A stretch of 64,000 bases of DNA from Moniliophthora roreri (GCA_001466705.2 LATX02000224.1:1-64000); one strand, 5' to 3'. Shown: positions 10,200-20,794, counted from the first letter of the stretch. Program-made: numbers and translations. Notes: generated by a model from the sequence alone, not told the origin.

Positions 10200-13100
10200 C
10201 TACAACTTGTGCTTGATTATATAGTCCAGGTATATTTCCATTGCGTTTGCCAACTCTTCTTTCTCTTTCCATTCGTTGTGAGAAGAATCGTACCCTTTCC
10301 AGGATACCAAGAACTTCTTTGGAGTTTTCCTCGGCTTGTGACCTACAATTGCTTCGATCTCGAACTCCTCATGGCCATCTATTATGTCCGGGGGTGGTTC
10401 CAGATAATTGGCTCCATGTTCATCTGTTTCTTTGTACGGTGATAACAGACCGACGTGGAAAACGGGGTGTATCCTCCATTGTCTTGGCAACTTTAACTTG
10501 TACGTGACAGGCCCCATGATTTCCTCGATTTCGAAAGGTCCTTCCCTTTTTGGTGATAACTTCTTGGTAGGGTATCCGAAATCCAGGTTCTTTCCTTCTA
10601 GCCATACCTTTTGTCCCTTTTTGAAGACATCGTTCTTCTTGTTCTCTCTTTCCAGTACCCTTTTTCTGGCGAGTTCGATCATCGACGAGGTTTCTTCTCT
10701 GAGCCGCTTTAGTTCCGACAATCGCTTTTCTACTGATGGAACGTTGGTTTTTCCAAACACTGTTGGTAGCGGCCTAGGGTGATATCCCATGGTCATGAAG
10801 AACGGGGAGTGATGAGTGACGGAGTGGGTTCTATTGTTATGTGCGAATTCTGCCATATGTAGATGCTTGTTCCATTCCGTCTGTTGTTTTCCACAAAAGA
10901 ATCTTAGGTAGATTTCGACTTCCTGATTGATCCTTTCAGTTTCTCCATCTGTTCGTGGATGATAAGCAGTACTCATCGAGTGTTTGATTCCCAAGAGTCT
11001 AGCCATTTCTTGAAACACTTCCGCTGCGAATCTTGGGTCCCTATCTGAAATAATCCTTTCCGCCAAGCCGTATCTCTTGTATACGTGTTGGAAAAGAAGT
11101 TCCGCGGCTTTTGTTGCGTCCAATTTCTTGGTGCAAGGGATGAAAATTACCCCCTTCGTAGACGAATGGTCGACCACGACCATTATCGAGTCGAATCCAT
11201 CAGACTCGGGGAGATCCGTGATCAGATCCATAGTCAACGTTTGAAAGGGTACTGCGTTTGGTACACCCTGGATCGGCATGATTCCTGCTACCGACGGGTG
11301 TGTGTTGACTTTCATCTGTTGACACGGAGCACAGCCATCAACGAAAGCTTTGATGAACTTTGCCATACCAGGCCACCAAAATTCCCTTCCCACCAGATCG
11401 ATGGTCCCAAACTGTCCAGGATGTCCGAAGGGCTGCCCTTCATGGATCGTCTTGACAATTTCCCTTCGTAACCTGACATCATTCGGTACGTAGGCTCGTC
11501 CCTTGTAAAAGAGTAGGTCATCTTCGAACTTCCAGTCAGAGAGGGAAGACTTAATTGGGGGAATTCCTTGGTCCAATAAAGATTCTAGTGCACTGGCATG
11601 GAAATCATCTTTCCCCAAAGCATCTTTCAAGCGCCGTTGAAGGTCCACATCAATCATGTTGATGAACAGTGCTTCTGGAAGCAGTACCACGTTGTCGTTG
11701 TCTGTGTCCTCGTGTAGAATATGATCCGGCCTTCTGGAAAGAGCGTCCGATTGTACCATCTGCGTTCCGGGAACGTGAACCAATCGAAGATCGAACATCG
11801 ACAACAAAAGACTCCATCGTGCCTGTCTCCGATTTAATTTCTGTGCCATTCTGAAGTACGTCAGATTTTTGTGATCCGAAAGAATGGTCACTGGGAAGCC
11901 ATTTCCCATTACGTAGTGCCGCCAAGTTTGCAGAGCCCTGACGATCGCGAACAGTTCTCGATCGTATATTTCATAATTCCGTTCCGTGGCATCAAAGGCA
12001 TGCGATATGTAGCCGCAAGGATGCCACTCGCCATCGGTCCCCTTTTGTCGTAAGACCGCTCCAGAAGCCCATTTTGATGCATCCGCTTCAATAACAAACG
12101 GTTTCGAGGAATCAGGGATCTGTAACAATGGTTGCTGTGAGAACTTTCGTTTGAGGGTCTCGAACGCATCTTGGCAAGCATCATTCCACGAAAACACTAC
12201 CCCCTTTTTGGTGAGATCGTAAAGGGGTCTCGCAATCTCCGCGTATCTGCCGATGAATTTCCGGTAAAAATTGGCGAATCCGGTGAAACTCCGAACTCCC
12301 GTCACTGTCGTAGGAGCGGGCCAGTCTTGGATTCCTGCCAATTTAACCGGGTCCATGCCAATAGTTCCAGGTCGAATTACCAAACCGAGGAAGATCACTT
12401 CGGTGACGTCAAATTCGCATTTGTGAGGTTTCAAATAAAGATCTTGTTCCTTTAACCGTTGAAGGAGTCTCCGTGAACGTTCTCTATGTTCCTCCTCGCT
12501 AGTCGAGTAAATGAGAATGTCGTCTATGTATACGAGACACCATCCTTCGGCCATGAAGTCTGACAAAATGTCGTCCATAAACGCTTGGAAGGTTGCCGGT
12601 GAATTCATCAATCCGAAGAACATGACCGTGGGTTCAAACAATCCTCGATTGGTTTTGAAGGCTGCCTTCCATTGATCTCCATCTTTGATCCTGACGTTAT
12701 TGTAGCCGTTACGTAAATCAAGCTTGGAAAAGATGGTTGCTCCACGTAACTTGTCAATTAGATCTGAAATCAACGGCAATGGATATGCGTTCTTGACCGT
12801 CCCATCATTCAGTCTTCGATAATCCTGTGTTGGCCGTAGCTTTCGCTTTTCTTTCTTGCCCACAAAGAAAAATGGAGAAGCATTTGGGGATTTCGACTTC
12901 CGAATGTATCCTTTCCGGAGATTGTCATCGAGGAATTTGTCCAATTCTTGTTGTTCCGGTACCGTTAACGAATAGAGTTTGCAATCTTTGGGCGTAAAAT
13001 CTGGTTTCAGATCGATGGCATGATCGTAATGTCGAGATATTGGAAATCGTTCGGCTTCCTTGTCTTCGAATTGTGCCTTAAATTCGTGGAGATAACCAGG

Positions 13101-13694
13101 AACCAGTGTTTCGAAAGTTTGTTCTTTCTGTTCGACTTGATGTGCCATTAATTGTGAAGCCGACATCTTGGCTCTGATGTCGATCCGATTAATGATTTGT
13201 TCCGGAGTTTCGGTGTCAAAGATGTTTTCTCGACGAGGTATCCTGATGTACTGTTTCGGACGGAATACGACTTCTCCAGATTTCCAATTAATGTCTGGGT
13301 TGTATTTCTGTAACCAGGGAAGTCCTAGAATGACGCCTTCTTTCCCTAATCCGGAAAGTAGAAACGTATCCGTCAAAGTCCTTGTTCCGAATTGATACGT
13401 GGCCGTTACCGAGTGTGTGATCCAGGCTGCTTTATTTGGGGTTCCGTCGACATTAAAGACTTGAATGTTTTCGGGAAGTCTGCTTCGTGGGAGCCGTAAT
13501 TGCTTGGCCGTTTCGGGAGCCATGAAAAGACCCCCTGCTCCTGAATCTAGAAGCCCATTTATTCCGACGTTTTCTGATCCAACGTTGTAAGACAAAGGGA
13601 TTCGCATAGAATTTCGGTCTAACTTAGCTAATACAACGTTCGAGATTGTAATTGGTGGGGGCGGAGAGAGAGTCGGCCTCTTCCGCCACTTCAA
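10200..13694 (-). CDS. Pol polyprotein (protease-RT-RNase H-integrase-chromodomain), copy B
   Basis: An open frame of 1164 codons with no usable AUG at its start. It is entered by -1 frameshifting from gag, and its first codon after the shift is TTG at 13694. Domains in order: aspartic protease (DSGA near residue 50), reverse transcriptase (YIDD near 390), RNase H (IEADASKWASG, then LSDHKNL), integrase with an HHCC zinc site (about 755-790; HP...CAPC) and the DDE residues in TMDLITD, SDRDP and NQEVE (about 823, 882, 921). A C-terminal chromodomain (about 1110-1164, VSWKGYDSSHNEW) follows. All catalytic residues I can check are present. This is likely a functional copy. Confidence 0.92.
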   Translation of the reverse strand: MKWRKRPTLSPPPPITISNVVLAKLDRNSMRIPLSYNVGSENVGINGLLDSGAGGLFMAPETAKQLRLPRSRLPENIQVFNVDGTPNKAAWITHSVTATYQFGTRTLTDTFLLSGLGKEGVILGLPWLQKYNPDINWKSGEVVFRPKQYIRIPRRENIFDTETPEQIINRIDIRAKMSASQLMAHQVEQKEQTFETLVPGYLHEFKAQFEDKEAERFPISRHYDHAIDLKPDFTPKDCKLYSLTVPEQQELDKFLDDNLRKGYIRKSKSPNASPFFFVGKKEKRKLRPTQDYRRLNDGTVKNAYPLPLISDLIDKLRGATIFSKLDLRNGYNNVRIKDGDQWKAAFKTNRGLFEPTVMFFGLMNSPATFQAFMDDILSDFMAEGWCLVYIDDILIYSTSEEEHRERSRRLLQRLKEQDLYLKPHKCEFDVTEVIFLGLVIRPGTIGMDPVKLAGIQDWPAPTTVTGVRSFTGFANFYRKFIGRYAEIARPLYDLTKKGVVFSWNDACQDAFETLKRKFSQQPLLQIPDSSKPFVIEADASKWASGAVLRQKGTDGEWHPCGYISHAFDATERNYEIYDRELFAIVRALQTWRHYVMGNGFPVTILSDHKNLTYFRMAQKLNRRQARWSLLLSMFDLRLVHVPGTQMVQSDALSRRPDHILHEDTDNDNVVLLPEALFINMIDVDLQRRLKDALGKDDFHASALESLLDQGIPPIKSSLSDWKFEDDLLFYKGRAYVPNDVRLRREIVKTIHEGQPFGHPGQFGTIDLVGREFWWPGMAKFIKAFVDGCAPCQQMKVNTHPSVAGIMPIQGVPNAVPFQTLTMDLITDLPESDGFDSIMVVVDHSSTKGVIFIPCTKKLDATKAAELLFQHVYKRYGLAERIISDRDPRFAAEVFQEMARLLGIKHSMSTAYHPRTDGETERINQEVEIYLRFFCGKQQTEWNKHLHMAEFAHNNRTHSVTHHSPFFMTMGYHPRPLPTVFGKTNVPSVEKRLSELKRLREETSSMIELARKRVLERENKKNDVFKKGQKVWLEGKNLDFGYPTKKLSPKREGPFEIEEIMGPVTYKLKLPRQWRIHPVFHVGLLSPYKETDEHGANYLEPPPDIIDGHEEFEIEAIVGHKPRKTPKKFLVSWKGYDSSHNEWKEKEELANAMEIYLDYIIKHKL

Positions 13695-13700
13695 AAACCC
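13660..13700 (-). promoter_or_regulatory. -1 ribosomal frameshift signal, gag-pol, copy B
   Basis: In sense the heptamer G GGT TTT (13700-13694) sits in the gag frame directly before the gag stop TGA. Slippage by -1 places the ribosome exactly in the pol frame. About 5-6 bases downstream a hairpin (13660-13688) pairs GGCGGA with TCCGCC and AGAG with CTCT around a 5-nt loop. This is the classical X XXY YYZ arrangement with a stimulatory stem, and family 2 keeps it. Confidence 0.85.
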
Positions 13701-15043
13701 TCGTCCTCCATAATGTTCAATAGCTCTTTCTGCTCCTCGTGGCTATACTCCTTGAACATTGCCTGGATCTTCACATAAGCCTCCCTAGGCGTCTTCTTTG
13801 CGGCTTTCTCCGGAGCCTTCTCCGTGTTCTTCATCGGGCAATCTCGGCTAAGATGTCCCTGTTTAGCGCATCGGAAACATCTGCCGTCCTTCATGTATTC
13901 CCGGCGATCATCTTCAGATAGCCGTCCTGTCTCCATGCGATTGACCGTGGTCTCCTTCTTCTCGAACTTCTTCTTCTTTTCGTTCGCCATCTGGAATCTG
14001 CGCGGCTTCTGAACGGCCTTCGCATATTTGTATTGTTCGTCGAATCGGATGGCCGCTTCGTACCATCCATTAAGATCTTTGGGTCGTCCTTGGGGTTGGT
14101 TCAGGATTTTGTCCGCTAATACGAACGGCAACCCCTTTCGAAAGATATGGACTAGAGCTTCGTCGTCGTATCCGGATTCGTCCGCCAGGACTCGGAACTC
14201 GTTGACATAATTATCGGCTCGTTCTCCCATCTTCATCTCTTCGATCCGAAGCTGTGCGTCTGCTTTGATATCGATGGGGAGATAGTGCTTCTTGAAAGCA
14301 CTTTTCAAATCCTTCCATTCCAACTTCTCGTCACCGTCTTTCCAATCGAAGATCAGATCGGTGTTTCTCTGTTTCCAAGCCTGGGTATCTTTTCCTCGGA
14401 GATATGACAAAAAGAAGAGACATTTCTTCTCGTCAGTATCATATTCAGTAGGATGCATGCGGAGGTATATCTCAACTTCGGTGAGGAATCTCCGCGTTTC
14501 CTTTCTATCTCCATCAAAAGGTTCCGGGGCTGCTACTTTCACCCCTTTGTCCTTCTTCTTCTCTTCCAGCACTGCAGTTGCAACACTGATGATCATTTCC
14601 TCTTGTGTCTTCGGTTTCTGATCGCGTTTCGGGGTTGAGCTCTGTCCTTCCGACATGTCTGTTTCGTCTGGTCCGGATTCTTCTACAATAGGAGTAGAGG
14701 GAATGGAAGATTCCGATGATTCTGTCGAGTTCTCGGTTCTGGTTTCTGATGTTTCGATATTCCCGAAGAAGGGCAAGTCTGTCAATGTGGATAGAGGGGT
14801 CAAGTTGTTCCTCTGCTCGTCGTCTGTTCGTGTTTCTTCGTCTGTCGTTGTGTCTGGCCCAAGCACGTCAGAGAGCTGTCGGATGGCTTCGCGACGGTGG
14901 TGGCGGGTTATAATTGTACGCCTGGTCGATTCGGGGTGTCCCGAAAGTTCGATCCCGATGTTCTGAAGACGTCGTGCAAATTCGATATTGCGATCGACGT
15001 TTTCTTCTTCTTCCGCAGTGAGTCTGGCTCGTGGGGGAGTCGT
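13691..15043 (-). CDS. Gag with conserved non-AUG N-terminal extension, copy B
   Basis: The Gag frame is open from just after TAA at 15050-15052 to TGA at 13691. The first AUG in any frame downstream of the proposed transcript start is at 14656, giving a ~321-residue Gag. However, the ~120 codons upstream are conserved with family 2 (LTAEEE, then TIIT.HH and QLSD), so a longer form from a near-cognate start is inferred. An ACG at 15041-15043 with A at -3 is the best-placed candidate. The core has a Ty3-type capsid region and one zinc knuckle, CFRCAKQGHLSRDC. The C-terminus ends in the slippery sequence. Confidence 0.75.
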   Translation of the reverse strand, partial: TTPPRARLTAEEEENVDRNIEFARRLQNIGIELSGHPESTRRTIITRHHRREAIRQLSDVLGPDTTTDEETRTDDEQRNNLTPLSTLTDLPFFGNIETSETRTENSTESSESSIPSTPIVEESGPDETDMSEGQSSTPKRDQKPKTQEEMIISVATAVLEEKKKDKGVKVAAPEPFDGDRKETRRFLTEVEIYLRMHPTEYDTDEKKCLFFLSYLRGKDTQAWKQRNTDLIFDWKDGDEKLEWKDLKSAFKKHYLPIDIKADAQLRIEEMKMGERADNYVNEFRVLADESGYDDEALVHIFRKGLPFVLADKILNQPQGRPKDLNGWYEAAIRFDEQYKYAKAVQKPRRFQMANEKKKKFEKKETTVNRMETGRLSEDDRREYMKDGRCFRCAKQGHLSRDCPMKNTEKAPEKAAKKTPREAYVKIQAMFKEYSHEEQKELLNIMEDEGF

Positions 15044-15075
15044 GGTGCCTTAACCTCGGTAGGTTGGCGATCTGG

Positions 15076-15087
15076 TCAGCTTGACCT
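15076..15087 (-). promoter_or_regulatory. Self-priming primer-binding site, copy B
   Basis: Sense AGGTCAAGCTGA lies two bases after the 5' LTR. It is perfectly complementary over 12 bases to TCAGCTTGACCT inside the LTR (15254-15265), which itself lies 33 bp after a TATTTAAG box (15291-15298). No tRNA-like TGG start is seen. This matches the Tf1-type self-priming design. Confidence 0.75.
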
Positions 15088-15089
15088 TA

Positions 15090-15313
15090 TGTTACGTTAC
15101 TTGTGCGCAGCAACGTCAAACTACTCGACTATGACGTAGTCAAGAAGTTCGTAAGGTTCAAGGTTCAGAGTTCAAGTCAAAACTAAGAGGTGGTCTCTTC
15201 GTTCGTAACTTGAGAGGTTCGTTCTGCTGCTAGAACAAGGTTTATAGTTAACCAGGTCAAGCTGAGGAGCTTGAGACCTAGTTATCGCTGCTTAAATAGT
15301 ACAATGTATCTAC
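15090..15313 (-). repeat. LTR 3 (5' LTR of copy B), truncated
   Basis: The first 224 bp (inner side) of an LTR almost identical to LTR 2, cut at the N at 15314. It contains the start and TATA elements. The outer part, with upstream promoter sequence, is not in the assembly. Confidence 0.85.
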
Positions 15314-15314
15314 N

Positions 15315-16641
15315 TCAACAGCTCTTTCTGCTCCTCGTGGCTGTACTCCTTGAACATTGCCTGAATTTTCACATAAGCGTCTCTTGGGGTCTTCTTTACG
15401 GCCTTTTCCGGGGTCTTCTCCGTGTTCTTCATCGGGCAATCTCGACTAAGGTGTCCTTGTTTGGCGCATCGGAAGCACCTTCCGTCCTTCATATATTCTC
15501 GGCGGTCCTCTTCGGACAGCCGCCCGGTCTCCATCCGGTTAACCGTGGTCTCCTTCTTCTCGAATCTCTTCTTCTTCTCATTCGCCATCTGGAATCTGCG
15601 AGGCTTCTGGACAGCCTTTGCGTACTTGTATTGTTCATCAAATCGGATAGCCGCTTCGTACCATCCGTTTAGATCCTTGGGTCGGCCCTGGGGTTGGTTC
15701 AGGATTTTATCTGCCAGCACGAATGGCAGTCCTTTTCGGAAGATGTGGGACAGGGCTTCGTCATCATACCCGGACTCGTCCGCCAATACTCGGAACTCGT
15801 TGACATAATCATCGGCTCGTTCTCCCATCTTCATTTCTTCGATCCGAAGCTGTGCATCGGCTTTGATATCGATAGGAAGGTAGTGCTTTTTGAAGGCGGC
15901 CTTCAAATCCTTCCATTCTAGTTTCTCGTCACCGTCCTTCCAATCGAAGATCAGATCGGTGTTCTTCTGCTTCCATGCTTGGGTCTCTTTTCCTCGGAGA
16001 TATGACAAAAAGAAGAGGCATTTCTTTTCGTCAGTATCATATTCTGTGGGATGCATTCGGAGATAGATCTCAACTTCGGTGAGGAACCTCCGCGTTTCCT
16101 TTCTATTGCCATCAAAGGGTTCTGGGGCTGCTACCTTCACCCCTTTGTCCTTCTTCTTCTCTTCTAGCACAGCAGTCGCAACAGAGATGATCATCTCCTC
16201 TTGCGTCTTCGGTTTCTGCTCGCGTTTCGGGGTTGAGCTCTGTTCTCCCGACATTTCTGTTTCTTCTGGTCTGGGTTCTTCTACAGTAGGAGTAGAGGGT
16301 GTGATAAATCCCGATGATTCGGTCGAGTTCTTTGTTCCGGTTTCTGACGTTTCGATATTCCCGAAGAAGGGCAAGTCTGTCAATGTGGATAGAGGGGTCG
16401 AGTTGTTCCTCTGCTCGTCGTCTGGTCGTATTTCTTCTTCTGTCGTTGTGTCGGGCCCAAGCACGTCGGAGAGCTGTCGGATGGCTTCGCGACGGTGATG
16501 GCGGGTTATAATTGTACGCCTGGTCGATTCGGGGTGTCCCGAAAGTCCGATCCCGATGTTCTGAAGCCGTCGTGTAAGTTCGATATCGCGATCGACGCTT
16601 TCTTCTTCTTCCGCAGTAAGTCTGGCTCGTGGGGGAGTCGT
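15315..16641 (-). CDS. Gag of family-1 copy C, 3' end missing
   Basis: Same protein as copy B Gag with scattered substitutions. It is open from the ACG at 16639-16641 to the N at 15314. The first AUG is at 16254, aligned with that of copy B. The zinc knuckle is present. The last residues, frameshift site and pol are lost at the N. A primer-binding site (16674-16685) and LTR 4 follow, so this is the 5' end of a third element. Confidence 0.8.
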
Positions 16642-16687
16642 GGTGCCTTAACCCTGATAGGTCGGCGATCTGGTCAGCTTGACCTTA

Positions 16688-17082
16688 TGTTACGTTACTT
16701 GTGCGCAGCAACGTCAAACTACCCAACTATGACGTAGTCAGGAAGCTCGTAAGGTTCAAGTTCAGAGTTCAAGTCAGAACTAAGAGGTGGTCTCTTCGTT
16801 CGTAACTTAAGAGGTTCGTGTCGCTGCTAGAACAAGGTTTATGATTAACCAGGTCAAGCTGAAGAGCCTGAAGCCTAGTCATCGCTACTTAAATAGTACA
16901 AGTTATCTACGATTACAAATGAGTTAGAACTCAGAAGAAAGTCGTAGAATGAATACATAATATCCCGGTAGAAACGGAGAGAAACAAAGAGAATGTTTAC
17001 ATAATAGTTCGAGAAGAGTAGAGAAAGAAAAAGAAGTATTACAAATGTTCGCGGTCTCGTGACAGTCTGTAACATTGTAACA
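16688..17082 (-). repeat. LTR 4 (5' LTR of copy C), 395 bp
   Basis: TGTTAC/GTAACA ends with the same internal promoter and self-priming complement. It is more diverged from LTRs 2 and 3 than they are from each other. Its outer flank (AGCAC, 17083-17087) does not match the flank of LTR 1, so the array is not one simple insertion. Confidence 0.85.
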
Positions 17083-17900
17083 AGCACAATAAATAAGCAA
17101 ACAGCCTGTATGTGCAGAATATAGTATTGATATGAATTTTTCTAATGACCAGTCTTTCACCTTTATAGTCTTATATACTTATAAAGCCTATTGCTGCTCT
17201 GAGATGACCTTTCCCCATTGACTTTAGTACTATATTAAATAGGTAAATAGTCAGTATATGCAGAATATGGATATTTTAACTTTATGCAATCTGGTAAATG
17301 CCTTATAATTCTTATAGAGATGTCCTAAGTGGTGAATACATAGATTAAGTGTCCTAGTATATGGGGAAATAGTCTTGGAAGCTAGTTCAATTGGGTATTA
17401 GTGTATATATCAGCAAAATACTGAAAAAACCTGAAATAGGATAATAGATGGTACTATATGGGATCTATTAATGCTAAACCTTATCTCTCATAGCTGGGGC
17501 ATCCTCTATATGTCTATTTGCTGGAGACAGAAGCTTATGGATGTAGTATTTTCTTCTGAATTACTACAGCCAAATTTACTTTTTTGGGGTTTTAGTAGCC
17601 TTACAGAACAGAAAGTGATTTGAATGGGCTGAAGCATAGTTAGAACTTCTTTATTGATGTACTGATGAGGAATATATACTTACCCAGGCATTCACAGTGC
17701 TCTAATATACTTTTATGAGGCATAATTATTGTACAAATAATTTATAGAATAGCTCCTCAGAGGATGATTACTATATCAAGATGATTTCAGATTTGGATTC
17801 AGTGACCAATGAAAGGGTAGGGAGCAACTTCAGGGTATCTTATTAGCATTATATTCAATAGGTGTTCAGAAAGCCTCAAAAACACAGGCAGTAATCTAGG
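17083..17900. other. AT-rich spacer
   Basis: No gene recognised. A direct repeat of about 30 bp containing ATGTGCAGAATAT or ATATGCAGAATAT occurs near 17110 and 17250. It is probably degenerate transposon sequence. Confidence 0.4.
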
Positions 17901-18328
17901 TGTTATGTGACCATAGTTGAATTCAGAGCATCAAATAACATAGAAAATAAATCCTGGGTCATGTGTGTCTATGGTCATATCGAACTATATACTTATAACA
18001 TTTATCATTATTTGAGTTCATATCATATATTATAATTCACATAGCAGGCACATACAGACACCTATGCTTTTCTTTCTTTTATTATCAATTCTATTCAAAG
18101 ACACTTACATATTCTCACTTTTATGTCTCTCTTACTACAATAAGTAAGAATACACACAAAGACTATGTACTTACTATACTATATTTAGTAGTAGTAAGTT
18201 GTATATAGACTGTACTATTAGAGGTCTAGCTCTTCAGCTTGACCTTAGTTATTAAATCTCAAAGCTCTTACTTGAACCTGATTGATTCAGATAAGCTTGA
18301 AACCTAGTAATAGCTTTCAGTCATAACA
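17901..18328 (+). repeat. Degenerate LTR of an older chromovirus
   Basis: It begins TGTTATGTGA and ends CATAACA. It carries a TATATAG box (18202) 32 bp before TCAGCTTGACCT (18234-18245). Two bases after its end lies AGGTCAAGCT (18331-18340), complementary to that start. The same self-priming arrangement as families 1 and 2 identifies this as the 5' LTR of a plus-strand element. Confidence 0.6.
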
Positions 18329-18399
18329 AAAGGTCAAGCTAATCCTATGCCAACTAACTTTAGTTTAGATATTATCACAAACTTTAAACATTGAACCAA

Positions 18400-19345
18400 G
18401 GACACAGAGGATATACCTCTGGTGAGACTGATCCAACATGACTTCCTGATACAGAGTCTTGCAAGACTCTGACAAAGAACTATCTAACAAACTAAAGGTT
18501 CAAAGAGAGCTTGAACAGGCCAGACAACAAAGAAACTGGTCTAGACCAACAGAAGAAGAACATACTCCTCTTTGGGAAAATCCTTATCAGACATGATGGA
18601 CCAAACTAATTGAAAACCCATATACATTCGTTTAAAATTACTGGCAGAGGAATACCTCTCAACCAGTAGAATTGAACATTGATATCAGACAGCTTCCTTT
18701 GGAGTTATTGAAAACTCTGAATACCTTCAGACTGTCTTCAATAGAGCCAAGGGAAAAACTCTTAAACCTGAAATAAAGTTATATATCAGAGAAAGAAGAA
18801 TTGACACTATTAAGAAGTCTATTCCCAGAATAGAATCCTCTCACTCCATCTAGAAAAGAAATGCCTGAACAGACTGACATCCAAACATTAATTGTTCTCA
18901 CAAGGGAAGAAGACAAATAATTTAAAATAGTCCTGCCATCTCCATATAAAGGAGACAGAAAAGTTACAAGGAGATTTGTTAGTGAAGTAGCAAGTTACCT
19001 TACAATACACTCCAATGTCTATAACATGGATAAAAAGAAATTTTTATTCACTCTTCCCTATATGAAGGAAGGGATGGTGTTGAATTGGGCTATAGTAAAG
19101 ACAGAAGAATACCTCCAGATCAGGAAGGAAGAAATAGTAGAAAAATTTCCATTATAGGTTGATTTCAGAAGAGATTTTGCTGCTAGCTTTAGGACAGCAG
19201 ATCAAGCAGGAGAATCTGGAGTAGGGCTAAAAGACCTGAAAATAGAAACTAATGTAGAAAACTACACTACAAGATTCCAACTACTTGCATCTCATATGAA
19301 ATACAACAATGAAGTGCTCATTGGAGCCTTCATAGAAGGACTTAA
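18400..19345 (+). pseudogene. Gag relic of an old chromovirus
   Basis: Conceptual translation, with stops, shows the Gag capsid motif (YKGDRKVTRRF, then MDKKKFLFTLPYMKEG), aligned with DGDRKETRRF and DEKKCLFFLSYLRG of family 1. Further along, NVENYTTRFQLLA and IGAFIEGLN match the family-1 Gag. The relic stops abruptly near 19345, where integrase sequence on the other strand begins, so a rearrangement or later insertion joined the two. Confidence 0.6.
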
Positions 19346-20786
19346 TGGACCTGACGATTATTTTTATAACCTTTTTGGAGGGGGACTGTTTTTCATAGGG
19401 CTTATAATTTGATATTGCATTGAGGTCTCTTAGTCTTGGGATAGCAGAATGTTTTTTATAAAATTCAGCAATCACTTCTTTTGGATCTTTGAGATTGCTT
19501 CATGGTTCCCATATGTTTTCTTTGTTTGGTTTACCTTTCCAATTGACCAAATATTCTAACTGTCCACTCTTCAATCTGCTGTCTAATATTTCTTCTACTT
19601 CATGCTCTAATTTTCTCAATTATCTCAAAAGGTCCAAAGCATATATCATCAAGTTTACTAGCAAATCTCTTGCTCTTAATGTTGATTGCTTCTACATAAA
19701 CCTTATCTCCAATCTTATATTCTCAAGCATCTTTTCAGTTTCAATTATAGAATTCTTTCATAGAATCAGCAGCACATTTTAGTACTGATGAAGCTTCTTC
19801 TCTAATTTGATTTATGACTTTCCTGAAGTTGTTTGCTTGTGGAATTTGTGTATTCCTTCTTGGTTCCATGTCTTTCTACAGATGTTGTCTGTTATTCAAG
19901 AAGAATGGTGTTTGACCTGTGCTTGAGTGTACCTTATTGTTGTAAGCAAATTGAGTGATAGACAGCCAGTCTGCCTAATCATCTTGTCAACAATTAATGC
20001 AAATTCTAAGGTACTTTTTGATTTCCCAATTCATATGTTCAGTCTGTCTATTAGTTTGTAGATAGTAAGCTGTAGACATATTTGCCATTACTCCTAAGAT
20101 CTTGAAGAGTGCTTTCATAAATTTGGAGTTGAATTGAGTGCCTCTATTACAAATGACCTTTTGAGATAATCCATGTTCCTTGAAGACATTATCTACATAT
20201 AGACATGCTGTGCCTTCCAATGTGATCTGTTGTGTAGTTAGAATAAAGAATACTTTCTTTAATTTGTTAATTTGTTGACAACTACTATGATTATATCAAA
20301 GCCTTTTGATTTAGAAAGTAGGCCTATAAAATCAATTAATATTATTTCCTATGCTCTTGTTGGAATTTTATTTGGCTGTAATAGTGCCCCTCTTCTTGGC
20401 TTAGATTTTTAGCACCTTTCACATCCATCTGTATATCACTTTACATCAAGATTTATCTTAGGCTACTAATAATTGCAGGTGATTTATTCTAATGTTTTGA
20501 GTCTACCTGGATGTCCCCCAATTGGTATATTATAATGTAATTTGATTATGTCTTCTTGGAGTTTGGCATATATAGGTATGTAAATCTAATCTTTCCATGT
20601 GACAATTTCATTATTTTCTTTCTATTCCTTTTCCTTTCTATTAAGAGCAATTTTAACTATCAAGTCTTAATCTTTGAAATCTTTAATCTAAATGATTATG
20701 TCATTGTCTGTTGTAATTGCTGCTCAATATAATCTTCAAAAAAGCTCTGGTTTAAGTAAAATAATGTTTTGATTGTTATCTACCTC
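19346..20786 (-). pseudogene. Integrase/chromodomain relic of an old chromovirus (family 3)
   Basis: On the minus strand one reads integrase core fragments (the CNRGTQFNSKFMKALF stretch at 19987-20220, then TAYYLQTNRQTEHMN) followed by a chromodomain with LEYLVNWKGKPNKENIWEP near 19500. Many stops and frameshifts are present. Upstream parts continue beyond the hAT insertion at 20795-21639 and the family-2 insertion at 22727. The 3' LTR is not visible. Confidence 0.65.
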
Positions 20787-20794
20787 CTCTTTAT

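Larger units (their letters stand above)
8374..15313 (-). mobile_element. Family-1 chromovirus copy B, nearly complete
   Basis: The order in sense is 5' LTR (15090-15313, truncated at an N), self-priming site, gag, -1 frameshift signal, pol, ORF3b/ORF3a, polypurine tract, 3' LTR (8374-8773). Gag and pol are open throughout. The two LTRs differ at about two positions over the 224 bp they share, so the insertion is young. The integrase ends in a chromodomain, placing it among chromoviruses. Only ORF3b has a nonsense change. Confidence 0.9.

Noticed and set aside
5812..17082. CRISPR array or bacterial operon
   Set aside because: Repeats are LTRs and the genes are spliced or retroelement-type; the sequence is eukaryotic.
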